The notes: a model not told the origin generated them from the letters alone. Positions 36,492 to 48,380 are shown, numbered from the stretch's first letter. The stretch is DNA of 64,000 nucleotides from Glomus cerebriforme (GCA_003550305.1 QKYT01000178.1:1-64000), one strand, 5' to 3'. Made by a program: numbers and translations.

Positions 36492-37698
36492 ATGACTAAA
36501 CTATCTATTCATATCCATTGGCAAATAGTTGAAAAATCATTGGCAGGTTTATCAAAATACCAAATTGCTAAATATTTAGGAATTAGCAAAACTACTGTAC
36601 ACTGTGTTTACCACTTTTTTAAAAAGTATGGATGTGTAGAAAACTTTTCATCTTTGCATGAAAAATCAAAAATTTTTGGATATGATGATATGAAATATCT
36701 TGAAGTACTTCTCAAGAAAAAAGTAGATTGGTATATTTGGAAATTGCAATCTCAGATAGAACTTTAGTTAGGACGAAGCCTTAAACTCAATGTAATATGA
36801 AAAGCAATACATCATCTTGGATATATATATAAACAAGTATAATTAAATATTTGTAATATTTTTGCATCATTAATTGTATTTTAATTATTATGTACTTTAG
36901 TTATCTAAACCCATCCAGAAGAGGAATGAATATGAACATACAGAATTTATTTTGCATATGTCTTAGTATTCACCTGATCAATTAGTTTTTTCTGATGAAT
37001 CTTATGATAGGAGAATTTTATCACGCGGTATGGATGGAATATTAGTGAACATCATGCAAGAAAGGCTACATTTTTTATTAGAGAACAAAGATTTACCATT
37101 GAAGATGCATTGTATATAAATAACCTGTTAGCATATGGTATTCAAGAAGGATCAATGAACTTTGAAGATTATGAATATTTTATTGAGAATATTTTGGTAT
37201 GTTATTTTTTAACAAATTTTCACACTAAAGCAATTATAATATTCAAATATTTATATATATTCTTTATAATCAGCTACCAAAAATGTTACTATATCCTGTA
37301 CAATACAGTGTTTTAATTTTAGATAATGCATCTATACATAAGAGTCAATATTTACAAAATATTTGTGAGGAAAAAGGAATCTAATTTGAATTTTTACCTC
37401 CTTATTCTCCTGACTACAATCCAGTACATAAGAATTTGGTTATTTTTATTTGTTATTATAATTTTTAATTGATTGTACTATTATAGATTAAGCAGGCATT
37501 CTTTTACATTAAAAATTATTTATGTCAACATTGTAACTGGGTGGAATCTATAGAAAATCCAGTAGATGCATTAAATTTAAACAATTTTTTAATTATTGCC
37601 TTCATAGAAAATTCTTTCAAACTTCAAGCAATTTTAGTTATATGACAATTGGTAAGACTTTGGCTAAAGCATGTTTTGAACATGCCAGATATTTGTAA
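36492..37698 (+). pseudogene. second Tc1/mariner-type transposase pseudogene with introns
   Basis: The start ATG is at 36492. Residues 1-70 are a helix-turn-helix (GLSKYQIAKYLGISKTTVHC). After an intron (about 36834-36899) comes SPDQLVFSDES, the first catalytic Asp; after gtatgt..cag (about 37197-37273) LILDNASIHKS, the second; then FLPPYSPDYNP. After a third intron (gtacat..tatag) IKQAFFYIKNYL follows, where an acidic residue is expected at the Lys. The frame ends TLAKACFEHARYL at 37698. In-frame stops (after LHMS, and EEKGI then stop) and frameshifts break it. It is distinct from the minus-strand relic 700 bases to the left. No matching terminal repeats were found. Confidence 0.75.
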
Positions 37699-37827
37699 TT
37701 TATTACTTTAAAAAAATTAATATAATAAAGATTATAGTAAACAACACTCTCAATATATAATTTAATTTTATTTAAATTTATTACTATTTATAATTGTATA
37801 TGTACTTGTTGAGAAATGTAAAGAATT

Positions 37828-39700
37828 TTAGTCAAAAAGATCATTATAATCTGTTATTTTTTCCATATCAACCCATACATCAGCATATTCTTTATAAAAA
37901 ATATCATGCATAATCTGTTTAGATAAAAATTATTTTTCACCTGCCTCAAATGATGATTTAAAAATAAAATGTTTATCTTTTGGTGGGCCAGCAGAAAAAA
38001 CAAAATTAATAAGATTGGAAAAGATCATGCCTTTTATTATATGGATATTCTCTTTAAAAGGTAATTGTTTTCTAAGATGAAGGGTTACTGAATGAAGCAT
38101 TGATTGTGTAATAACATTTGACTGCATGATAATATTTGATTGTATAATGATATTTGGTTGTGTTATAAATAAAACTAAAACTAATGTGAGTACTGTATAT
38201 ACCAAAAAAACTATTATAATATAATATGTTACCTGAATCCAAAGTCTCAGTAGTAGAATTTTTTTTTAAAGTTTGGGAATTGGTATTTATTTTTATCAAA
38301 AATTGGCATTGGTGGTAACGTATTTTCATCCACTCTCTTAATTTGGCTTACCTATATAAATAAATTATTGTAGTATATGTTAAACAAATTAAATTAGATT
38401 CTATAATACAGTCTTTTTATTTACTATAGCATGAGCCCATAGTGTAATTGATTCACTATTCAGCTTTAAATGTCAATCATTTTCTACTATTAGGCATCCT
38501 TGAACATAAAAGAAGTATTTTTTAAGATTTCTATATATAGCTTTCTTAGCTGCATTTAACACTGATTCTGTTTCATATTTATGTCTAAAATATAATTTTA
38601 TATGAATATATTAACATATATAACAATAAAAAGTATGCATCATATATGCTTACCATATCTGTTTCTGCAACTGAACTTCCATATGTAATTGCTTTACGTT
38701 TTGTAGTTATCTTTTCTTGATATACAGATAGTTGCACATTTTTTATATGTTTAGTTTCATCTATAAATGCCAAAACAGATTTCTTTGATTTCAAATTAAA
38801 GTGATCAGCTTCTATACTTTTAGATAGTAAAATTCTATTTCAATTTTTCCTTACATCTTAGGAAGTTCTTTTGAAAGAATTGCCTCTTCGATTTGACCAA
38901 AATTATTCACATCATCCAAAATAAGTGAAATTGATATAGCACTATTAAGTTTTTTTCTTGGTTTTTGAAACTGGTTAAAGTACACTAAAGGAATATAGCT
39001 AAAATTATAAAAATGGATATGTCTGTGTTATTTCAATGTCTGATAAATATAATAATTTTAATTGATCAATAATTTACTTGTAATGATTTGCTTTTGCTTT
39101 TGTCTTTTATTCTGAATAGGTATATCTAAAGTGCTTATTTCAAGCATTTTAAGATCTTGTGACAATGCTTTTAATAGGGATTACTTAGTGAGATCAATGA
39201 TATTAACGTTACCAATAGTATCATTATTGCTATCTAAATCAATTATTCTTTCACTAGCCAAATCTGATTTAGATTTAATTTTCTTTAGTTTATTTAAAGC
39301 TTCAAATATTGGCAAAATAAATAATAGCTCATAATTAATAAAAAAAAGTTTATATTAAATATAAAAAATACATACTTTTTTTGTAATATTCAAATTTATT
39401 GATATATTTTCTGCAAATATTTGCATTATGTTGATCTTCTGATATTTTCAAGTCTGGCGAGATATTGTTATGAAACTAACTGACAAATACATTGTCCAAC
39501 TTTATCTTTAGTTTTCTGATCACAACCATATCAAGTGATTTATGACGAAAATTAATTTTATACTTATTGCTCTTTCGTTGTTATTTCAGTTCCTTAGGAG
39601 AACAAATATAGTTTTTGCCATATACTTCTGTGCATACTAGATAAGTTAGGCATAAAGGACAAGCATTTGGATGATATTGTAAAGGGTTTATTTGTGTCAT
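37828..39700 (-). pseudogene. multi-exon pseudogene of an unrecognised Cys-containing family
   Basis: The minus-strand start at 39700 reads MTQINPLQYHPNACPLCLTY and continues KNYICSPKELK then a stop. Further pieces in order: ALNKLKKIKSKSDLASERII (about 39290), YIPLVYFNQFQKPRKKLNSA then ISISLILDDVNNF (about 38980-38900), VLAFIDETKHIKNVQLSVYQ then EKITTKRKAITYGSSVAETD (38790-38650), HKYETESVLNAAKKAIYRNL (38585), NFVFSAGPPKDKHFIFKSSF (about 37990) and a last piece ending near 37828. At least three in-frame stops show decay. CPLC with a later Cys suggests a small zinc-binding head. The setting among transposon relics suggests a mobile or multi-copy gene, but I cannot assign a function. Confidence 0.55.
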
Positions 39701-40279
39701 TTTAAAAACAACAGACAATAGCTTTAGAAAAATGTAAAAAAATTTATTTCGTATAATAAAATATTTTTTTTTGTGTACAAAAGTATTATGTGTTACAGAT
39801 TACAAAATTGTAAATTGTTGTTTACATATTACATGAACAATTTAGAGAATCGTCTAAAGTAGGAGCAAATCACATGATTTATAAAAATACAAATTTATAA
39901 ATTATTTTTGAGACTAATCATAATATAAACTTAAAAATTTTAAAGTAAATGTATTTTAGTTTGCTCTGTAAGTTTACTTAAGGAAATAAAGTAGGTTAAA
40001 AATACTGGTTTTGACTTTACATATGGATGAATGAACTTTGCCAATCATATTCAAAAATGGATAAATTAATTTTGACGAAAATAAAAAAAGTCAAATAAAT
40101 CAAAAGTGGTATTCATAACCTCATTTTGCGTTCTAAGTAAACTTGCAGAGCAGGCTAAAATACATCTACAATATATATTTTAGGAAGTTATATAAGTAGA
40201 GAAAACTTTTATTTGGACAAGCAAATTTTTTCTGAAGTCATGTGATTTACTCGCTTTAGATATGAAGATCCTTAACCTA
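39701..40279. other. spacer, nothing supported
   Basis: Contains an internal inverted pair around aaagtaaatgtattttagtttgctctg (about 39940) and agagcaggctaaaatacatc (about 40147), roughly 200 bases apart, perhaps a small TIR element. No gene. Confidence 0.35.
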
Positions 40280-41260
40280 TATCCCAGGTAGATTTTTATC
40301 CTGTACCCCTCCTTTTCCTTAAATATGATTGGTTTAAAATTGAAATTACCAGCTACAAAATTTATTGGATGTTTTTATTTTTATGCAACATTTATCTTAG
40401 AAAATATTTTTTGTTCGCGACGCAAAAAAAAAATAATGCAAAACTTCAAAAAAAATATTTTGATTTCATATTTAACAAAAAAAAAAAAAATTCAATATCT
40501 TTAATACTTTTAATATTACATTAAATTTCAAATTAAATAAAATGTTTTATGTGTATAATATAATATATTTTATTAAATTTAATAAAAAATAAAAAATACA
40601 AAGAAATACTTTTTATTCATACATAAATATTTAGGTTAATTGACAAAATTTAGTGTCTAGTAGACCCATTGAACAATTTTATTTATTTACAAAAGCTAGT
40701 TTAGTATAACTAAAGTACTGAAATTATGCTATAAAATAAAGAGCATATACGCACACAATAAATTCCATTATAAAAAATAATAATACCTCCATAAATATTT
40801 ACTCAATCATAGTGAAAATTAATATGGAACTACCTGCTGAGCAACTTTGTTTATTCAATAGAAGCCAGTTTTGTTTGACCAAAGTGCTTAAATTATGCCA
40901 CAGAGTATCTGCATGAAAATATTACAAAAAATAAGTATAACTACACAAATATCTGAGCTAACATGGTAAAAATTGATATCTAAGTAGTTCCATACCTGCT
41001 GAACAACTTTGTTTATTCAATAGAAGCCAGTTTTGTTTTACCAAAGTGCTTAAATTACACCACAAAGTATCTGCACAAAAATATTATAAAAAATAAGTAT
41101 AACTACATGAATATCTGAACTAGCTTAATGAAAATTAATATCTATATAGCTCCATACCTGTTGAGCAACTTTGCTTATTGATAAAAGTAGTCAGTTTATT
41201 TGTAAAATTATATGGTATAAATTTTATATTAAAAAACACATCTGTTATGAAAAATAAAGT
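40280..41260. repeat. interspersed repeat, copy 2, with 155-bp tandem units at its right end
   Basis: The first 500 bases match 15550-16035 in the same orientation. From about 40660 to 41190 a unit of about 155 bp (core gaagccagttttgttt, aaagtgcttaaatta, aagtatctgca, aaaaataagtataactac) repeats about three and a half times, each beginning acctg(c/t)tgagcaactttg. The left copy at 15.5-16.8 kb holds one to two such units. No coding potential. Confidence 0.65.
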
Positions 41261-41503
41261 GTTAAATGTGAAAAATATTCATAGCTTTATAAATAATATT
41301 TCATATCTAAGCCAGTGTTAAATATTTATTTTTTCAAACTTCTAAAATATTTAAAAAGAAAGGGGAAAAGAAAGAGTGAGAGAAGTGAGTATGTATTGAT
41401 AATGATAACAGATAAGGGCTGATGTGGCTCAGTGGCTGATGCAGGGGGAGAACAGGATAAAAATCGTAAATCCTGGGAACAGGATAAGATTCCCCTTTAG
41501 ATA

Positions 41504-41707
41504 TCGCCAGAAAAAATTTTCACTTCCACGTGATTTCGGCCGGCATTATATATTCTCGGCCTGCATTAAGAAATTTAAGTATGTGACAAATAAGGTGTGA
41601 CAAATAGGATTTTCCACCCGAAAAAAATCTGTCCCTGGAATACATAGTAAAAATGGAAATGACAAAATTTTTAAAGGTCACGTGGGGGGTGAAAAATTTT
41701 CTGGCGA
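41504..41707. mobile_element. 204-bp MITE with TA target duplication
   Basis: Ends tcgccagaaaaaattttcac and, reverse-complemented, tcgccagaaaatttttcacc, then ccacgtga on both sides, are flanked by TA (41502-41503 and 41708-41709). The inside shares gaataaatag-like text with the repeats at 26590 and 30700. Just to its left (about 41413-41432) is tggctcagtggctgatgc, which looks like a tRNA A-box. Confidence 0.75.
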
Positions 41708-42106
41708 TACTGGGGAAGATCCGCTTTAGACGTCCTCCAATTTAGGCAAAATTGGTGGTAGCTATCCGCCGATCCCCCGGAATTAACCCTAAAATTTAAA
41801 ATTCAGATTGCATAGTGTTACATGATCATATCATTCATATGATGCATAATTACAAAATATATTTGCTTTGGAAATCGAAATCGATTTCCCCAATTTTATA
41901 ATACTCATTCAAAAATAAAAGTCCGTATATTATTCGGAATCGAGATTTTATAATAATATTTACATTTAACATTTATAAATTTTAAAACATATTTATTGAT
42001 ATAAAAAGTAATTCCAGTACATCTCGCAGTAATAATATACATGATAAATATTTCAAAATATAATAATTTATAATTTATAATAATAAAATAAGAAAAATTT
42101 TTTCTT

Positions 42107-43906
42107 TTAAGACTGAATTCTACCAAGTTTTTTAATGCAAATACCATAAGGTCTAATATCATCACTTTTGGGACTTATCCAATATTCACCAATACTGGTG
42201 TTAATTTTTTCTAAAGTTTTAGGATTAACCCTATTTTGAAATACCAGACAATAAATTTCGTTATTATGAATGAATTTATTAGCAAATAAAGCTGCAACTT
42301 TTATATCAGGAGTAGAATAAATTCCATATCCAAATTTAAATCTTTTTCCTTTCGTAATATCAAAACCGGTTTCAGCAATTGACTTTGCATTAAATTGATC
42401 TGTGCCATGATAAGAAACGGGCCATTCTTCTGGATCTGATTCATATCTCCAAGAACCTTTTTTAGCTGCTTTACCTAGCCAAGCATTATTTTCATATTTA
42501 TTCAATACTTTAACGGCTATTCGTTTCCAACCGCACGGTCTACGATATTCATATGATCCTCTCATAAACGTTTTATCATCTCTAACATTCGTAAAATCGC
42601 AATCATACATTGGATCAAGGAAATTTGAATCAATAAAGCTTATAACTTCATTATTTTGTCCAATCAAATTGATCGTTGTATTATTATTTAAAATATTATA
42701 ATCTATTAATGTTAGGTTGTCTTTTAATAGAATTCCTGAATAACTTAATCGTTGTTGATTTGATGGAATTCTAGTTTTACTTTCAATATGAAATTTTATA
42801 GCAGAGATTTTTGAGATTATTGGTACATTATTGATTGGAATTATTTGTCCATTTAATGTACTAATTTTAATAGTTATAAAAGTTAATTTTTGAGAAATTT
42901 GTGGTTGAATTTGTTGAGGATGGATTTGTTGGCAAATTTGTGGTTGAATTCGTTGAGAATAATCTTGCTGAGAGACTTGCGGTTGAATTTGTTGAGAATA
43001 ATCTTGCTGAGGGACTTGCGGTTGAATTTGTTGAGGACGGATTTGTTGACAAATTTGTGGTTGAATTTGCTGAGGATGGATTTGTTGGCATATTTGTGGT
43101 TGAATTTGTTGAGGATGGATTTGTTGGCATATTTGTGGTTGAATTTGTTGAGGATGGTTTTGTTGATAAATTTGTGGTTGAATTTGTTGAGGATGGTTTT
43201 GTTGATAAATTTGTGGTTGAATTTGTTGAGAATAATCTTGCTGAGAGACTTGCGGTTGAATTTGTTGAGGATGACCTTGTTGACAAATTTGCGATTGAAT
43301 TTGCGATTGAATTTGTTGAGAATGGTCTTGTTGACAAATTTGTGATTGAATTTGTTGAGAATGGTCTTGCTGAGAAACTTGCAGTTGAATTGGTTGAGGA
43401 TAGATTTGTTGATAAATTTGTGGTTGAATTTGTTGAGGATGAACTTGCTGACAAATTTGTGATTGAATTTGTTGAGGATGAACTTGCTGACAAATTTGTG
43501 GTTGAATTTGTTGAGGATGAATTTGCTGAGAAATTTGTTGATATAAGGAAGATACCATCAAATTATTCGAATTCAAAATAAAACATTGCAAATGAGAAGA
43601 TGCTTGAAAAGAAAAAGAGGGATAAGAAATAGATTGGGAATCGGAAAAAGAAACATATTGTTGATTATCATTCTCGTTTTCTTTCCAATTATAATCGGTA
43701 GGATTAGAATTGTCATCATAATTATCATTTTGCTCCCCAACTAAGTAAGAACTATGAAGTGATAATGGATTGATATTTTGATAATTTTCAATATTATTTC
43801 CATTCAATATTTGATTAAAGCAATCAGCTTGTGTTATAACCGGCAAGCCGGTTAATGATGTTAGTGCCGAAGCAACAATCGAAGCGTTATCAGTATTGGT
43901 TGACAT
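42107..43906 (-). CDS. Gln-rich protein with ubiquitin-like and ADP-ribosyltransferase-like domains
   Basis: Single exon. I start at the ATG at 43906 (MSTNTDNAS), giving 599 residues; an in-frame ATG at 44077 would add an unlikely A+T-driven hydrophobic leader. Residues 1-120 are polar; 122-339 are about eighteen 12-residue repeats (HPQQIQPQICQQ and variants); 340-415 is a ubiquitin-like fold (ITIKISTLNGQIIPINNV, then FHIESKTRIPSNQQRLSYSG and LLKDNLTLIDYNI). The last 160 residues contain RRPCGWKRIAVKV, EEWPVSYHGT, then FKFGYGIYSTPDIKVAALFA and YCLVFQNRVNP, which follow the PARP-like ART pattern (His in YHGT, Tyr in GIYST). The third ART residue is not certain. A role in ubiquitin- or ADP-ribose-linked signalling is inference. 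Confidence 0.75.
   Translation of the reverse strand: MSTNTDNASIVASALTSLTGLPVITQADCFNQILNGNNIENYQNINPLSLHSSYLVGEQNDNYDDNSNPTDYNWKENENDNQQYVSFSDSQSISYPSFSFQASSHLQCFILNSNNLMVSSLYQQISQQIHPQQIQPQICQQVHPQQIQSQICQQVHPQQIQPQIYQQIYPQPIQLQVSQQDHSQQIQSQICQQDHSQQIQSQIQSQICQQGHPQQIQPQVSQQDYSQQIQPQIYQQNHPQQIQPQIYQQNHPQQIQPQICQQIHPQQIQPQICQQIHPQQIQPQICQQIRPQQIQPQVPQQDYSQQIQPQVSQQDYSQRIQPQICQQIHPQQIQPQISQKLTFITIKISTLNGQIIPINNVPIISKISAIKFHIESKTRIPSNQQRLSYSGILLKDNLTLIDYNILNNNTTINLIGQNNEVISFIDSNFLDPMYDCDFTNVRDDKTFMRGSYEYRRPCGWKRIAVKVLNKYENNAWLGKAAKKGSWRYESDPEEWPVSYHGTDQFNAKSIAETGFDITKGKRFKFGYGIYSTPDIKVAALFANKFIHNNEIYCLVFQNRVNPKTLEKINTSIGEYWISPKSDDIRPYGICIKKLGRIQS
42890..43545 (-). repeat. coding 36-bp minisatellite (12-residue Gln-rich units)
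   Basis: About eighteen units encode (H/D)(P/S)QQIQPQ(I/V)(C/S/Y)QQ. Adjacent units are often nearly identical, which suggests recent unequal exchange. Long antisense and off-frame ORFs here come from the periodicity. Confidence 0.85.
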
Positions 43907-44074
43907 TATGATCAAAATTACTATTATCAGTGAAATTAAAAAAAAAATCGAATTTATATTTTTCTTATGAAAGTAAAACTTTAGAAAATTGACAAATTGT
44001 TTATTTATAAAGGTATTTTTCGGCCTAATCACAATAATAATGAGTAGCAATTTATCACCTGCTTTCATGATATA

Positions 44075-45745
44075 CATATATGGGTGAATTGAATGAAAGT
44101 TTATATGGGTTTAAAATAAAAATTTTATCAAAATTTAAATATATTTTAAAGAAATATGTTATTTTTGTACCCTTAAAATTGTTAATATTAAATAAAAATG
44201 GTTCAAATTAATATATAATAATGGTGGAATGATGTTAAATAATTAAAAGTAATAATTACTAAGTTATGATAACTAAAGTGACAAGTGACTATTTGATTTT
44301 ATCACTTCCCATTTGGGAAATTCGAACAAAGTCAATAATTGATCACAAAATCCAGTTTTGGAAATTCGAACAAAGTCAACATCGATCTCAACATTTATGG
44401 TAATTTTAACAAAGTCATTGATAAAATTACAATTTTGTTTAAAAAGATTGGATTACCGCTATCCGCTCCACATTAGTGTTTTCTCTAATCCTGAAGTTCA
44501 ATTCATTATAATTACATCTATAAGATTTCATCGAAATCTTCTTTAAAATGAATAACGGCCATTTTGCATTGAGTCATTCGGTCGATTGAGTCATTCACTA
44601 CATTTTTTCTGGTGTAAGAGATAAAGAAAAATAAAAGGTTAATAATAATCAATTTTCTTAATAAAATTTATGAAATCAATTTTGTTAATATATATTTGCG
44701 AATCTGCTGTTTCAGTATCTGTATATGCACCGTTTTTTAGTGTTACAAATATCAGAATGATCATCTAAATAAATCAATATTACATTGTACTGCTTCCTTT
44801 TGGATACAAATTTCAAAGATGTCATTTTATCAAATATGTATTTTATTGTATTCATTGAAACAACAATCATTACAACTCCGGTACTGTAATTTTTAATAAT
44901 ATAAAATCAAAAGTATTGGGCAAAAGCTTATAACATATATGAACATTCTCTTAACAGATAATGAAGTCATGATCCTCATGGAAAAGAATTTTGATTTTTA
45001 GTATAATTTACAGTATTCTTGGTGGATGACCCAACAATCTTAAACCAGAATTATTTTTCAAAGATAAGTCAAAAATTCAAGTTACTACATGATTTATAGT
45101 AGGTTTGTTATTTATATAGTCTCAATTATAAATTTATTATTACTGTAGATGAAATATTATTCGAAAATTCATTAAAGATTGATTCCAAATAAATTAACAG
45201 ATCAAACTTGTAAAACAAATACAAGCTTTCATTTCCTAACATGCTAAGTAAAAGATTGACTATAATATTAATCATTATTTTTATTATTGCTCAGAACTTA
45301 CATGTGGGTATGCATTATTCTGCATCGAAATCATATTCTTTGAAAATCAGATTTTTTTCAAAAAAAAAGGTATCTGTAATTATATCTATCCGTCAAAGTA
45401 AAATTTTCCGTTAATTGATCATAAAGAAGAAATTTATAGTTTCATAATATACAAAATATGGTTATGACGGCCGATGCTATCTATCTGAATTTATTCTAAA
45501 AACGGTATATCACATGATCTATATTACGACAAAAAATAATTAGGATAAATTTGTATGTCCAGACTATCTATCTAAGTATCCTTTCAAGATAATATACCTG
45601 ATAGCCTTTAATAATGCCTTTATACGACGAATCAAATCAACCTTCAGATGGTATTTTTGAAGAAAATTAATTATTTTAATGAAATTAGAATTTAGAATAA
45701 CAATGAACCACTAGTTATTTTTAAACAGCAGAAGACAATTATACT
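44075..45745. repeat. segmental tandem duplication, copy 1
   Basis: Text from atatatgggtgaattgaatg to ttaaacagcagaagacaa recurs in order at 46470-49010 with about 10-15 percent change by eye (for example aagtgacaagtgactattt, ggtatttttgaagaaaat). It contains the signal-peptide ORF at 45241 and otherwise A+T-rich DNA. The spacer to copy 2 (45746-46469) shows nothing but short frames. Confidence 0.75.
45241..45414 (+). CDS. small secreted-type ORF, copy 1
   Basis: Fifty-seven codons begin MLSKRLTIILIIIFIIAQNL, a basic start plus hydrophobic core typical of a signal peptide, followed by HVGMHYSASKSYSLK and a Lys/Ser/Ile-rich tail. The frame may be only a first exon: a GT (ggtatgc) follows codon 22. 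The same ORF exists in the duplicated copy at 48479. Function unknown; a small secreted protein is the natural reading, but a chance ORF in A+T-rich DNA is possible. Confidence 0.4.
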   Translation: MLSKRLTIILIIIFIIAQNLHVGMHYSASKSYSLKIRFFSKKKVSVIISIRQSKIFR

Positions 45746-47632
45746 ATTGTACGAGTATATTTATCATGTGTTTTAAATTGTAACACGCGGACGTATTTCT
45801 TAATAATCAATGATTAATTAAAAAAAAAGGAACGCCTGAACTATAAACATGGAAATATTCGCATTTTTTGATTCAAATTCACCTGATCACTACTTCGCAA
45901 AAACAAGGAAAAATATGTGTATACGTACATATTGTAGTTTTATACAATACTTTATCATGCATTCTTCTGATTAAAAAAAAATTCTTTATTCTGTTAAAAC
46001 GAAATTCAATGATGTCAGAATTTTTACCAAGATTTTATGATTATATTTATCTTTTTTATATCATTTATTATTCTTTGTACTTTCTTTTATTACAAAAGAC
46101 CAAATTTTTTTTTAAACGGTCAAGAAATATATTGGTTACACGTCCAACTGATTTATTATCTCGGAGATAGGCTTAATTCTTCATTATATTCATAATTTTT
46201 ATCAAGTTAATGATATTGCTAGTAAAAATGGTTTGTTTCGTATGTTGAATTGATAACATAAACAAATTAGTAAGAAGGATATTCAATTAATTCCAAAAAT
46301 AAACCATTATTTTTCAATTGAAAAAAAAAATTACAAAGAAACATCTGCTGATGGTAAAGGTGGTACTACTGTGGCAGTTTTACGTTTATTATTACGTGCA
46401 TGGGTTTGTTGATGCTAATCCTTAAGAAAAAAAAAACGGTTTTAGTGTACACCGTAACTTGTTTTCTGTGATTTCCATATATGGGATGAATTGAATGATA
46501 AAAATTTATTATATATTATATAGATTTTAAAATAAAAATTTTATCTACATTGCAAAGAAATATATATTATTTTTGTACCTTTAAATTATTAATATTAAGT
46601 AAAAATGGTTCAAATTAATATAATAGTGTTGGAATAATGTTAAAGAATTAAATAATTACTGTTATAACAACTAAAGTGACAAGTGACTATTTGGTTTTAT
46701 CACTTCCCGATTTGGGAAATACGAAAGTCAAATTTTTTAAAAATCGATCACAAACATTTATGGTAATTTTAACAAAGTCATTGATAAAATTACCATTTTG
46801 TTTAAAGATTGGATTACTGCAAGTCTTTACAATTCTCCATATATAACCCTGAACTTCAATTCATTATAAATTACATCTATAAGAAGGTTTCATCGAACTT
46901 TCTCTAAAATGAACAATAGCCACCTTGCATTAGTTATTCGGTCCGATTGAGTCATTCACTACATTTTTTCTGGTGCAAGATGTAAAGAAAAATAAAAGAG
47001 TTAATAATAATTCATTTTCTTAACAAAATATTTGCGATTTAAATTCTTCAAATATAAAATTATACAATAAAATCGATGTATGATTTATCTGTATTAATTA
47101 TCTGTATATACTAATTATATTTAATTTGCAAGATGATCATTTTGTAACACAAAAACCGTTATTAACATGCATACAACAGATACAGATACAGATAATTAAT
47201 ACAGATAATTAACTATTCATTCTTTATCGAATATTACATTGTAGAACTTCCTTTTGGACCATTTTCAAAGATGTCATTCTTATCAAATATTCATTGAAAC
47301 AACAATCATTTAGATATTTACAACTCCGATATTGTATTTTAAGAATATAAAAACAATATAAAAACCAAAAGTATTGAGCACATGAGCAAAAACTTATAAC
47401 ATATATGAACATTCTCTTAACACACGCCGTGGACGATAACAAAGTCATGATCCCTCCTCGTAGAAAAGAATTTCAATTTTTAGTATAATTTACAGGATGA
47501 GAGAGAATTGGGAGTTTGGGCAAAGCAATCTTAAACCAGAATTATTTTTCTGAGACAAAAATTCAGGTTACTACATGATTTATTCATTATGAAGTAGTTT
47601 TGTTATTTATAGTCTCAATTATAAATTTATTA

Positions 47633-48380
47633 CCAAGGCTTACCAAGGCTGTAACAGGCTGTGCTGCTGGACGACCCGTCAACACATTATGGCTTTGAAT
47701 AAACACTGTATCTAACACATTGTGATATTAAGTCGTACAAACCAGCGTTTAGTATATGGGTGCCATCCGATCCGATCCAGCAAAATCACCAAGACATTGA
47801 TTGCCTGGATAAAATTTTCCCATTTCCATCCAAAACGGGCAAGACTGATTTAATCATATAAAGAGTAGTATTTATTCATTCACATATGTTTGATTTCTAC
47901 AGTTCAAAATGTGAAGTTAAAATATTCACTTGTTCATTAAATCAATTTCAATTCGGTGATGGTTCCAAAGTTTTTCAGTTTTGTGTGGCAAATTTTTATT
48001 TTTATGAAATACTCCAATTTGAATTAAATTTACCATATTCACAGAGCTAAAATGAAAAAAATTCTGACGATTTTTATAAACGGTAATATAATGCGAGAGA
48101 ATCCTGCCAATTGCTGCGTGTTAATCTCGATTTGTTAATCATTGTTACACGATTTTTTTTTGCCTTCAAACTTTGGGGGAAAATTCCTCAATTATAACTA
48201 GTTCCAAACTTTAAAGAATTCGAAATTTAATCTTTGTGGAACTAATATAGCGTAAACGGAGGAAAATCTAGATTATTATCTCTTATAAAATATATCCTTT
48301 GTTATGTATCTTTACACCCTCGTGACAATTTTTAACATGTTGTCACATCACATCCCTGCAATAATTATTTTTATAGAGAT
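47633..48380. mobile_element. insertion in duplication copy 2, class unknown
   Basis: About 750 bases of higher G+C (taccaaggct repeated twice at the left, gatccgatccag internally) are present only in copy 2. No terminal inverted repeats, poly(A) or clear target duplication are seen, and no protein is recognised. It could equally be a deletion from copy 1. Confidence 0.45.

Noticed and set aside
15550..41260. A single LTR retrotransposon with 500-bp LTRs
   Set aside because: No gag/pol, no primer-binding site or TG..CA ends, 25 kb is too long, and the repeat copies differ at their outer edges.
42890..43581. Long antisense and off-frame ORFs (up to 226 codons) over the Ubl/ART gene
   Set aside because: They exist only because a 36-bp period without stops keeps every frame open; composition is pure repeat and no domain appears.
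43907..44077. N-terminal extension of the Ubl/ART protein to the ATG at 44077
   Set aside because: The added 57 residues are A+T-driven and hydrophobic; the ATG at 43906 begins protein-like sequence.
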